Notes under the pieces: model-generated
Databases searched by the model: none
Seen by the model: the letters and a program-made list of their open reading frames with translations, nothing else
Told to the model about the DNA's origin: nothing
In this document: positions 1 through 6,473 of the stretch, one piece after another
Numbering within the stretch: the stretch's first letter is position 1
Layout of the letters: each line of letters opens with the position of its first letter
Assembly (NCBI GenBank): GCA_028287885.1
Contig: JAQBOT010000086.1
Span: forward strand, 1 to 6,505
Source of the DNA: Pedobacter sp.
GTDB lineage: Bacteria > Bacteroidota > Bacteroidia > Sphingobacteriales > Sphingobacteriaceae
Length of the DNA: 6,505 nt
Reading direction: 5' to 3'
Translations under genes and position numbers: made by a program

Positions 1-1419
1 AAGCAAGATGCCAAGATGCGTTTACAGCATTATGGCGAATTTGTTAAAGAATTTGAAGTAGAAGAACTTAATCATCAGGCAGCCAGATGTATGGATTGCG
101 GCGTTCCTTTTTGCCAGTCAGGCTGTCCACTTGGAAACGTTATACCTGAATTCAATGACGCGGTATATAAAGGGGAATGGGAGCTGGCATCAAACATCTT
201 GCTAAGCACCAATAACTTCCCTGAGTTTACTGGTCGCATCTGCCCGGCACCTTGCGAGTCAGCTTGCGTGTTGGGAATCAACAAATCGGCAGTATCGATA
301 GAAGAAATTGAAAAACACATCATTGAAGTCGCCTTTGCAAAAGGATACATCAAGGCAGAAGAACCACTCATTAGAACTGGCAAAAGAGTTGCGGTGATCG
401 GCTCAGGACCTGCGGGACTAGCTGCAGCAGCACAGTTGAATAAGGCAGGACACGAAGTTGTGGTTTATGAACGTGATGATACCCCAGGCGGACTATTAAA
501 CTACGGAATTCCAGATTTTAAGCTACAAAAAGATGTAGTGAAGCGCAGGATAAGCATACTTGAAAAAGAAGGAATCGTTTTTAAGTGCAACTCGAATGTA
601 GGCGTTAATGTAGAACTAAGTACACTCCTAAGAGAGTTCCAATCGATTGTCCTGGCTGGTGGATCTACCATTCCGCGAGATTTAAATATTAAAGGTCGGG
701 AGGCAAAGGGCGTTCATTTTGCCATGGACTTCTTAAAACAACAAAATAAAAGGGTTCGTAACTTCTCAGTCGAAGACGAGGCTATTATGGCCACAGGAAA
801 AGATGTGATTGTGATCGGGGGCGGTGATACTGGTTCAGATTGTATAGGAACATCAAACCGCCAGGGTGCAAGATCTGTAACCCAGTTTGAGATTATGCCT
901 ATGCCTTCACAACAACGTACAGCAAATATGCCTTGGCCAACCTTCCCAACGTTATTGAAAGTAACATCTTCTCATGAAGAAGGCTGCAACCGGGCATGGG
1001 GAGTAAATAGTAAGGAGTTTATTCTTGATGAAAACGGAGCACTAAAAGCACTAAAGGTTGTTGATGTACAATGGGACATTGATCCTTCTGGCAGGCCTTT
1101 GAACTTCAAAGAGATTCCTGGAACAGAACGCGATTTACCTTGCCAGCTTGTTCTTTTGGCCATGGGATTTTTACATCCACAGAAAGAAGGCATGCTTGAG
1201 AAGTTGGGTATTGAATTAGATGCCAGAGGCAACGTGAAAGCAGAAGAAGGAAAGTATCAGACCAACATTGCAAAAATCTTCACTGCTGGTGACATGAGAA
1301 GAGGCCAGTCTCTCGTTGTTTGGGCTATCTCCGAAGGTAGGGAGGCAGCACGCAAGGTTGATGAATATCTAATGGGCTATAGCCGTCTTGCGAGTAAAGA
1401 CGGTATACCTTACGCTTAA
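1..1419 (+). CDS. gltD: Glutamate synthase (NADPH) small subunit, 5' partial
   Basis: This is the beta subunit of glutamate synthase. It takes electrons from NADPH through FAD and Fe-S centres and passes them to the large subunit GltB, which makes glutamate from glutamine and 2-oxoglutarate in the cytoplasm. Numbering from the ATG at base 16, an N-terminal Fe-S domain has two cysteine groups: C25, C28, C33, C37 and C76, C80, C84. An FAD-binding GSGPAG lies at 129-134, an NADPH-binding GGGDTG at 268-273, and the C-terminal FAD motif (TAGDMRRGQS) near 423. The frame is open back to base 1 (KQDAK before the Met), and the family normally has some 20-25 more residues before the first cysteines. 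The ATG at 16 is therefore probably an internal Met and the gene starts outside the window. gltB is usually adjacent and would be expected upstream, but it is not visible. All key motifs are intact. The gene ends at TAA 1417-1419, before a strong hairpin. Confidence 0.95.
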   Translation, partial: KQDAKMRLQHYGEFVKEFEVEELNHQAARCMDCGVPFCQSGCPLGNVIPEFNDAVYKGEWELASNILLSTNNFPEFTGRICPAPCESACVLGINKSAVSIEEIEKHIIEVAFAKGYIKAEEPLIRTGKRVAVIGSGPAGLAAAAQLNKAGHEVVVYERDDTPGGLLNYGIPDFKLQKDVVKRRISILEKEGIVFKCNSNVGVNVELSTLLREFQSIVLAGGSTIPRDLNIKGREAKGVHFAMDFLKQQNKRVRNFSVEDEAIMATGKDVIVIGGGDTGSDCIGTSNRQGARSVTQFEIMPMPSQQRTANMPWPTFPTLLKVTSSHEEGCNRAWGVNSKEFILDENGALKALKVVDVQWDIDPSGRPLNFKEIPGTERDLPCQLVLLAMGFLHPQKEGMLEKLGIELDARGNVKAEEGKYQTNIAKIFTAGDMRRGQSLVVWAISEGREAARKVDEYLMGYSRLASKDGIPYA

Positions 1420-1458
1420 TAAACAAAACATCCTCTAATTATAAACAGAACATCCTCT
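1420..1458 (+). repeat. Two 17-base direct repeats after gltD
   Basis: TAAACAAAACATCCTCT (1420-1436) and TAAACAGAACATCCTCT (1442-1458) differ at one base and start 22 bases apart. The second copy forms the outer left arm of the terminator hairpin that follows. The first copy is an unused spare that could pair with the same right arm (AGAGGATGTTTT, 1498-1509) over 12 bases. The pair looks like a local duplication of a terminator arm. Confidence 0.75.
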
Positions 1459-1510
1459 GAATGTAAATGCCCAAATAGTATCGGGCATTTTACACTCAGA
1501 GGATGTTTTT
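1447..1510 (+). terminator. Intrinsic terminator of gltD, probably bidirectional
   Basis: The left arm (1449-1472) pairs with the right arm (1483-1507) to give about 23 base pairs, with one A-C mismatch (1461/1495), one bulged T, and a 10-base loop at 1473-1482. The right arm runs directly into a T tract (1506-1510), as expected for a rho-independent terminator serving gltD. On the minus strand the hairpin is followed by the T-rich stretch TTCTGTTTAT. It lies between convergent genes, so it can also end the galK-methyltransferase transcript. Confidence 0.85.
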
Positions 1511-1538
1511 ACTTATATGACTACAATGAGTCTAAATA

Positions 1539-2069
1539 TTAAAGCCTCAGCTTAGCGAAAAAATCCCAAAGAACAATTCCTGCAGAAATAACGATGTTAA
1601 ATGAGTGTTTAGTCCCAAATTGCGGAATCTCAATACATTCGTCAATAGCTTTCATGACTTCATCGCTCACGCCATTCACTTCATTACCGAAAATAAGTGC
1701 GTATTTTTCATCAGCGTTAGGTTGGTATGTGTTTAACATAATACTTCCTGATGCCTGTTCAATGGCAATGATTTTATATCCTTCTTCCTTTAGACTTTTA
1801 ATTGCCTCCAATGTATCTGGAAAATGCAGCCAGTCTACAGATTGAGTTGCACCAAGGGCAGTTTTCTCAATCTCCCTATGTGGCGGTTGAGCTGTAATGC
1901 CGCATAAATATAATTTCTCAATCGAAAAGCCGTCACTTGTTCTAAAAACAGAACCAACATTATGCATGCTTCTTACGTTGTCTAAAACGACTACGACAGG
2001 TAGCTTTTCTTGCTCCTTAAATTCTGAAACACTTACCCGTTGAAGATCATCTAACTTTAATTTTTGCAT
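1539..2069 (-). CDS. TrmH/SpoU-family RNA 2'-O-methyltransferase
   Basis: A 176-residue SPOUT-class enzyme expected to use S-adenosylmethionine to methylate a ribose 2'-OH in tRNA or rRNA. The three family motifs are present in order. Motif 1 is LDNVRSMHNVGSVFRT (29-44), with N37 and R43 matching the conserved Asn and catalytic Arg of TrmH. Motif 2 is IFGNEVNGVS (126-135). Motif 3 is IPQFGTKHSFNIVISAGI (148-165), which forms the knot that holds the cofactor. The protein is essentially the bare catalytic domain, without the N-terminal L30-like extension of RlmB-type enzymes or the C-terminal arm of long TrmH proteins, so the substrate cannot be assigned. In motif 3 the usual SLNV(S) reads SFNIV, a mild variation. 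The start ATG follows the galK stop by 14 bases, suggesting one transcript. There is no Shine-Dalgarno sequence, but TACCTTTGC lies directly before the ATG. Confidence 0.9.
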   Translation of the reverse strand: MQKLKLDDLQRVSVSEFKEQEKLPVVVVLDNVRSMHNVGSVFRTSDGFSIEKLYLCGITAQPPHREIEKTALGATQSVDWLHFPDTLEAIKSLKEEGYKIIAIEQASGSIMLNTYQPNADEKYALIFGNEVNGVSDEVMKAIDECIEIPQFGTKHSFNIVISAGIVLWDFFAKLRL

Positions 2070-2072
2070 TCC

Positions 2073-2081
2073 GCAAAGGTA
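2073..2081 (-). promoter_or_regulatory. Possible -7 promoter box ahead of the methyltransferase
   Basis: Read on the minus strand, TACCTTTGC fits the Bacteroidota -7 consensus TAnnTTTG(C) exactly and ends three bases before the ATG at 2069. Transcription would begin at or next to the start codon, giving an almost leaderless mRNA. A TTG at the usual 19-21 base spacing is missing; the nearest one lies 25 bases upstream. The assignment rests on the -7 match alone. Confidence 0.4.
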
Positions 2082-2083
2082 GA

Positions 2084-3235
2084 TTAAATCTTCTTGGCAC
2101 CATCACCAACTTCACTAATGTAAACAGAAGGTTCATAACCAACTTTTTCGGTATAGTATGCTGTCAGACCAGTTCTAAACTCCTCAATATATTCTGTCTC
2201 CACCAATGCTATTGCACAGCCACCAAATCCTGCTCCGGTCATTCGAGCTCCAATAACATGCTCAAATGTTGCGCAATAATCTACAATTGTATCTAGCTCC
2301 AAGCCTGATACGTCATAAAGTGTCCTCAGAGACTCATGAGAAGCATACATCAATTTACCAAAAAGTGTTATATTACGTTCATTAAGTGCTTTTGCAGCCA
2401 ATATCACACGGTCATTTTCGGTAACAACATGTGTAGCCCGATTCAGTACCGTAGGATCGTTAATTAGATGCTTGTGTAACGCCAACTTTTCGCCTGTCAA
2501 CTCACATAAATTATGAATGGTAATCTCTTGCTGAAGGTCAGCTAATGCCTGCTGGCACTCCGCAACGCGCTCGTTGTATTTTGATTCGGAAAGTTTTCTA
2601 GACTTATTGGTATTAATAACTGCCAAAGAATATTTACCCAGGTAGCAGTCAATCAACTGAAATTTCAGCGTGTCACAATTTAAGAGTATTGCTTTTTCAC
2701 TTTCTCCAAACGCCACCGCGAACTGGTCCATGATCCCCGAATTAACACCCATAAACTTGTTTTCAACGTCTTTACAAAGTAACACAAGGTCTAAGCGGGA
2801 AAATCCTAGCTCCATATAATCATTCAACGCATATGCCGTAACTACTTCTATCGCAGCCGAAGAAGACAATCCTGATCCAATAGGAATAGTTCCGTTAAAA
2901 AGAAAATCGAAACCAGTGATGTTTTTGCCGCGCAGCTGAAAACATTCAATTACACCAAGCGGGTAATTGTACCAATCTGTGCCGCTTTTCTGATAGGATG
3001 ATTTAACTTCAATGGTGTACGATTGTGGAAAATTCATGCTGCTAAAACGAATAACATGATCATCATTCGGAGCGATAGATAACATTGTACCTAAAGTAAT
3101 TGCACAGGGGAGTACCAAGCCGCCATTGTAATCAATATGTTCTCCGATGAGATTAACTCGGCCAGGCGTCGTATAGGTTGCTGCCGCTTCCTTACCATAT
3201 ATCTCCTTGAATTTACTTTCCAGTTCAGCTTTCAT
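2084..3235 (-). CDS. galK: Galactokinase
   Basis: Galactokinase (GHMP kinase superfamily) phosphorylates alpha-D-galactose with ATP to galactose-1-phosphate, the first committed step of the Leloir pathway, in the cytoplasm. The protein has 383 residues, normal for the family. The galactokinase signature PGRVNLIGEHIDYNGG is at 24-39, with the catalytic-site R26 and sugar-binding E32, H33 and D35. The ATP-binding loop PIGSGLSSSAA is at 118-128. The catalytic Asp is D170 within GVNSGIMDQF (163-172). The third GHMP motif, MTGAGFGG, is at 332-339. All key residues are present, so it should be active. The start is fixed by the short N-terminus before the signature. The methyltransferase follows after 14 bases. 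galT, galM and a galactose transporter, frequent partners, are not in the window. The 100 bases upstream show no convincing TTG/TAnnTTTG pair. Confidence 0.96.
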   Translation of the reverse strand: MKAELESKFKEIYGKEAAATYTTPGRVNLIGEHIDYNGGLVLPCAITLGTMLSIAPNDDHVIRFSSMNFPQSYTIEVKSSYQKSGTDWYNYPLGVIECFQLRGKNITGFDFLFNGTIPIGSGLSSSAAIEVVTAYALNDYMELGFSRLDLVLLCKDVENKFMGVNSGIMDQFAVAFGESEKAILLNCDTLKFQLIDCYLGKYSLAVINTNKSRKLSESKYNERVAECQQALADLQQEITIHNLCELTGEKLALHKHLINDPTVLNRATHVVTENDRVILAAKALNERNITLFGKLMYASHESLRTLYDVSGLELDTIVDYCATFEHVIGARMTGAGFGGCAIALVETEYIEEFRTGLTAYYTEKVGYEPSVYISEVGDGAKKI

Positions 3236-3335
3236 TCGTAATGTATAGTTATTAGGTTTTAATATTTGATTCTAAAGCCCAATATAATGATTAACGTAAC
3301 AACCGGACACACATCTTTAGACTATTATAAAAAAA

Positions 3336-4739
3336 CTAAACTGGAATACTGATCGTAAAGGTACTACCGACATCCTTGGCACTTTTTACACTGATCGTTC
3401 CGGCATGTTTTTGTATAAACTCCTTACAAAGCACAAGGCCCAATCCAGTACCCATTTCCTTATTTGTTCCTGGTTTGACGGTCTTTTTCTCTATTTGAAA
3501 TAGATTGTTTACTAGCTTTTCATCCATACCTACGCCATCGTCAATAACAGAAACATCTATGAACTTTTTCCGGGAAAGTTCACAGGTTCTAATTGTAGAT
3601 ATCACATCAACAGCTCCAAAGTTCTTGGTAAACTTGATCGCATTCGAGATCAAGTTTCGAAATATAGTATTCATCATATCTGCATCTGCCATAACTACAA
3701 TGTTCGGATCTACCTCGTTTTTCACTACTATATCTTTTTCTGCAGCAACAATCTTCAGAAAGTCAATGTTGCTTTGAACACATTCACATAGGTTGATTTC
3801 CGTTGGTTTAAATGCAATAATACCTGTTTGGCTTCTTGACCACAGTAAGACGTTCTCAAGTAACTTAGCCGAGGTAGTAAGGCTGGATTGTAGCAGTTTG
3901 AATAGGCGCCTTCGTTCGTATTCGTCATTAACAAAGAAGCTTTCCTCAAGAAAATGTGTCAATGCTAAGGTTGAGGAAATGGGCCCGCGCAGATCATGTG
4001 CAAGAATAGAGAAAAACTTATCCTTAGTTTGGTTGGCTTTTTTAAGCTCCTCTGAAGTGACTAGAAGTTGTTTATAGTTTATTTCAAGTTCCTTTTTCTG
4101 CTTCTTTATTAACGTTTTCTGTTGGAATTTTGTGATGTAATTTCGCCACTGAATCATCGAAACACCAAGGCAGGCGACTAACGTTACAAATCCAATTGCC
4201 ATGTTAGAGAGTAATATAGACGAATCATGTTGCGTATTACTTACGCCAATAAAAAAGATAAGGTAAATGATGACCAAATAAACAAACAGTCTAATTGGAT
4301 GGATCAGTAAGCTTATAGAACTAACAAAACAGATCAACAGAAAGGTGACGATCGAGGTAGATACCGCCTGATTATAAATGGAACATATTGTTCCCCAAAT
4401 CCCCATAACCAACAGAATTACATATGGCAGGTGTTTGTTTAGAAATGTATGCATCGGCTTACTCCAGGCAAAGAGGGTTAACACAAACAATAGCGCACTG
4501 ATGACTACAATGGAAAAGTTCAAGTCCAAAATGCTCCTTCGCCAGTCTATAAAAGACACGGAGTAGTCATCCGAGTCTTGTGAGTATGTAAATGAAAGGA
4601 TCAGCGCGACGGGTATTGCAAGACCAGTTATCATAAACGACCGGATCAGGTTAACTTGCCTGATTTCGTTGTCTATATTCTTTTTAGAGAGTGCATCAGT
4701 TTCCGAATGCTTGAAGAGAGAGTTAATAAGATTTGTCAT
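3336..4739 (-). CDS. Membrane-bound sensor histidine kinase
   Basis: A 467-residue sensor kinase of a two-component system, expected in the inner membrane. Six hydrophobic segments fill the N-terminal half, at roughly 32-51, 72-91, 104-122, 126-147, 149-167 and 175-195, with only short loops between them. I do not recognise this as a named sensor domain, so the signal is unknown. A charged, probably coiled-coil linker (about 200-240) leads to a HisKA domain with phosphoacceptor H248 in FFSILAHDLRGPI. The ATPase domain has an N box (NLISNAIKFT, N362/N366), a G1 box (DDGVGM, 400-405), an F box (LFQ, 413-415) and a G2 box (GTGLGL, 430-435), all intact. No receiver domain is fused and no response regulator is adjacent, so it is an orphan kinase here. 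The reading frame stops in TAG followed by seven Ts. It diverges from the alcohol dehydrogenase across 419 bases. Confidence 0.93.
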   Translation of the reverse strand: MTNLINSLFKHSETDALSKKNIDNEIRQVNLIRSFMITGLAIPVALILSFTYSQDSDDYSVSFIDWRRSILDLNFSIVVISALLFVLTLFAWSKPMHTFLNKHLPYVILLVMGIWGTICSIYNQAVSTSIVTFLLICFVSSISLLIHPIRLFVYLVIIYLIFFIGVSNTQHDSSILLSNMAIGFVTLVACLGVSMIQWRNYITKFQQKTLIKKQKKELEINYKQLLVTSEELKKANQTKDKFFSILAHDLRGPISSTLALTHFLEESFFVNDEYERRRLFKLLQSSLTTSAKLLENVLLWSRSQTGIIAFKPTEINLCECVQSNIDFLKIVAAEKDIVVKNEVDPNIVVMADADMMNTIFRNLISNAIKFTKNFGAVDVISTIRTCELSRKKFIDVSVIDDGVGMDEKLVNNLFQIEKKTVKPGTNKEMGTGLGLVLCKEFIQKHAGTISVKSAKDVGSTFTISIPV

Positions 4740-4749
4740 ATAGCTTTAA

Positions 4750-4780
4750 CAAATTTATACTAAAATCTTGAATTACCTAA
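4750..4780 (-). promoter_or_regulatory. Candidate promoter of the histidine kinase
   Basis: On the minus strand TAAATTTG (4757-4750) matches the -7 consensus TAnnTTTG in full. A TTA (4780-4778), one mismatch from the -33 TTG, stands 20 bases upstream, within the normal spacing. The start codon at 4739 is 10 bases beyond the -7 box, implying a very short leader. Confidence 0.45.
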
Positions 4781-4912
4781 TTATCAACAGATTTACCCGA
4801 AACGCTTTAGAACTGTTAGAATTCCGGTGGTTTTATTTTTAAACAACACATTCATGTCCAAAAACCCATCTATTTGAACTTGAAACTAGAATTCGGTAAA
4901 GACAAGAAAGAT

Positions 4913-4944
4913 TTAAATTCATTTAAAATAGTTTGTAATTTTGC
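4913..4944 (+). promoter_or_regulatory. Candidate promoter of the alcohol dehydrogenase
   Basis: TAATTTTGC (4936-4944) matches the Bacteroidota -7 consensus, and TTA at 4913-4915, one mismatch from TTG, is 20 bases upstream. If used, transcription would start near 4950, leaving about 210 bases before the first possible start codon at 5159. A weaker look-alike, TAATTTTAGC, follows at 4994-5003. No better match lies closer to the gene. Confidence 0.4.
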
Positions 4945-5082
4945 CATCAGGACGCTTTTTGTAAGCATAAAAGCAAACGAAAATAAAAATGCCTAATTTT
5001 AGCGTAGAGCAAATCTTTACTTAGATCAAAAGGCGAATACGCTTAAGTCATCTTCAATATTTTACATCAGCCTTTCAGAAAC

Positions 5083-5097
5083 CCCTTACAACAAGGG
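5083..5097 (+). other. Small hairpin in the dehydrogenase leader
   Basis: CCCTT (5083-5087) and AAGGG (5093-5097) make a perfect 5-base-pair stem around the loop ACAAC. The right side, AAGGGCT, can instead pair with AGCCTTT (5069-5075) using one G-U pair, so two mutually exclusive folds are possible. Short stems like this occur by chance, and no function is implied. Confidence 0.3.
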
Positions 5098-5158
5098 CTT
5101 AACTTCTCTTATCGGACGCTTTCAACCGAAATATCATCTTACCTTAAACTATACTGCC

Positions 5159-6286
5159 ATGATAACTGAAAACCTAATAAAAGAACCTACAAACGTTAAT
5201 GGTCAAACATCTACTAATCTACATACCCCAGTTACAAATGGCGGTAAAACCATGAAAGCACTTGTTTACGGTGGCCCGGGAACAATAGAGTTAAAGGATG
5301 TGAATATCCCAACCCTAATTAAGCAAACAGATGCGATAATCAGAATTTTGAAGACAACAATCTGTGGAACAGACTTGGGGATCTCCCATGGAAAAGTACC
5401 ATCAGTGATGCCGGGAACAACCCTTGGGCACGAAGGGGTTGGGGTAGTGGAACAGGCAGGTGAGGCAGTTAGAAATTTTGCCAAAGGCGATCACGTCATC
5501 ATATCCTGCATTACATCCGACGGCTCATGCGAATACTGCAAGAAAGGTTTATATGCCCACTGCGAAGATGGGGGATGGATACTGGGTAACACCATAAATG
5601 GTACACAAGCAGAGTTTGTACGTATACCACACGCCGACAACAGTTTACATCACATTCCTGAAGGATCAGATGAGGAAGCGTTGGTCATGCTAAGCGACAT
5701 CTTGCCAACTGGCTTTGAGATTGGGGTACTTAATGGTCAAATCAAACCCGGCGACATTGTTGCAGTTGTCGGTGCTGGGCCTGTTGGTATGGCCGTGTTG
5801 CTTACCGCTCAGTTCTATTCGCCATCTAAAATCTATGTGATTGATATAGATGATAATCGTCTTGAACTCGCGAAGAAATTTGGTGCAACTGATACAATCA
5901 ACTCGGCAAAAGAAAATGTATTGCAGCGGTTATTTGCTGAGAATAAATCTGGAGTAGATGTTTCAGTGGAGGCCGTGGGTCTACCAGAAACCTTTGATGT
6001 GTGTCAAAATATGATCCGACCAGGCGGACACATTGCCGTTGTGGGCGTTCATGGAAAAAGTGTAGACTTCCAACTTCAAAAACTTTGGATACAAAATATC
6101 ACACTAACCACAGGCTTGGTAAGTACAAATACGACTCCAATGCTATTGAGAACGGTGACCTCTGGAATGTTGAAGCCAGCACAATTAATAACACATCATT
6201 TTACATTGGACAACATTTTAGAAGCCTACAAGGTGTTTGGAAATGCAGCCGAGGAAAAGGCTATGAAAGTTATTATCAAACCATAA
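5159..6286 (+). CDS. Zinc-dependent alcohol dehydrogenase (medium-chain family)
   Basis: A medium-chain dehydrogenase expected to interconvert an alcohol and its aldehyde or ketone using NAD(H) in the cytoplasm; the exact substrate is unknown. Numbering from 5159, catalytic-zinc residues are C69 (TTICGTD), H91-E92 (GHEGVG) and D180 (LSDILPTGFE), with Asp as third ligand as in the Clostridium beijerinckii-type enzymes. The structural-zinc lobe keeps C124, C127 and C135, but the first ligand position is D121 instead of Cys. The Rossmann motif GAGPVG is at 205-210 and an acidic D229 follows the second strand, favouring NAD over NADP. The start is uncertain. Homologous proteins usually begin at MKALVYGGPG, which is M32 (ATG 5252-5254) and gives a typical 344-residue protein. 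The longer start adds 31 hydrophilic, Asn/Thr-rich residues. Neither start has a clear ribosome binding site. A mirrored 11-mer repeat array begins 18 bases after the stop. Confidence 0.92.
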   Translation: MITENLIKEPTNVNGQTSTNLHTPVTNGGKTMKALVYGGPGTIELKDVNIPTLIKQTDAIIRILKTTICGTDLGISHGKVPSVMPGTTLGHEGVGVVEQAGEAVRNFAKGDHVIISCITSDGSCEYCKKGLYAHCEDGGWILGNTINGTQAEFVRIPHADNSLHHIPEGSDEEALVMLSDILPTGFEIGVLNGQIKPGDIVAVVGAGPVGMAVLLTAQFYSPSKIYVIDIDDNRLELAKKFGATDTINSAKENVLQRLFAENKSGVDVSVEAVGLPETFDVCQNMIRPGGHIAVVGVHGKSVDFQLQKLWIQNITLTTGLVSTNTTPMLLRTVTSGMLKPAQLITHHFTLDNILEAYKVFGNAAEEKAMKVIIKP

Positions 6287-6303
6287 ACAGATTCGGATCA
6301 AAC

Positions 6304-6384
6304 AGGGCCTATATAGGGCCTTTATAGGGCTCATGTAGGGCTCATATAGGGCCAATCACCCTGTGTGAGCCCTACATAAGCCCC
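6304..6384. repeat. Mirrored array of 11-base AGGGC repeats
   Basis: AGGG recurs at 6304, 6315, 6326, 6337 and 6348, exactly 11 bases apart. The units are AGGGCCTATAT, AGGGCCTTTAT, AGGGCTCATGT, AGGGCTCATAT and AGGGCCAATCA (consensus AGGGCYYATRT). Three reversed units follow in the same period, as CCCT at 6359-6362, CCCT at 6370-6373 and CCCC at 6381-6384. They are mirror images of the forward units at 6348, 6337 and 6326 about base 6355. The 11-base period is not a multiple of three, so this is not a protein repeat. Confidence 0.85.
6327..6383 (+). other. Long hairpin formed by the mirrored array
   Basis: ATGTAGGGCTCA (6333-6344) is perfectly complementary to TGAGCCCTACAT (6366-6377). Inside it, TAT/GTG can pair as U-G, A-U, U-G, and AGGG/CCCT adds four pairs around the 7-base loop CCAATCA. 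Outside it, after one C-A mismatch, GGGCT/AGCCC adds five more. The total is about 24 pairs. It could end or protect the dehydrogenase mRNA, but no T tract follows on either strand, so it is not a standard intrinsic terminator. Confidence 0.7.
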
Positions 6385-6473
6385 ACTTATACCGCAGTTG
6401 TATCGTAGTTGTTCAGGAAGTGGTTATTTGTTGGTAAAGGAGTGCTTTAGATCTAATTGGAGGTAAGCAAGGA

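Larger units (their letters stand above)
4740..5158. other. 419-base divergent intergenic region
   Basis: An AT-rich non-coding stretch between the kinase and the alcohol dehydrogenase. It contains one promoter candidate on each strand, a small hairpin at 5083-5097, and several copies of an ACGCTTT word: 4802-4808, 4952-4958 and 5116-5122, with ACGCTTA at 5039-5045. Two copies sit in a longer match, ATCAGGACGCTTT (4946-4958) and ATCGGACGCTTT (5111-5122). The frame of the dehydrogenase stays open upstream to 5003 but has no ATG, GTG or TTG before 5159. I see no RNA gene or recognisable riboswitch. Confidence 0.6.

Noticed and set aside
75..383. Antisense open frame within gltD
   Set aside because: It is opposite the highly conserved cysteine-rich domain of gltD and its translation resembles no protein; it is a by-product of gltD codon use.
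3236..3335. A galK promoter in the 100-base gap after the kinase
   Set aside because: TATATTGG and TACATTAC resemble the -7 box only partly, and no TTG lies at the right spacing from either.
4989..5024. An 11-codon ORF (MPNFSVEQIFT) in the dehydrogenase leader, as a possible leader peptide
   Set aside because: It is too short, has no ribosome binding site, shows no run of regulatory codons, and has no attenuator-like terminator directly after it.
5015..5029. Possible Crp/FNR-type site around TTTACTTAGATCAAA
   Set aside because: Only the right half-site (ATCAA) matches; the left half departs at several positions from TTGAT.
6001..6327. Plus-strand open frame overlapping the 3' end of the dehydrogenase and entering the repeat array
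   Set aside because: It lies in another frame of a clearly coding gene, has a Cys/Arg-rich unstructured translation and ends in the repeats; it is a shadow frame.
6447..6456. Perfect 10-base palindrome TTAGATCTAA as a possible operator
   Set aside because: Palindromes of this length are expected several times by chance in a window this size, and there is no promoter or gene next to it.
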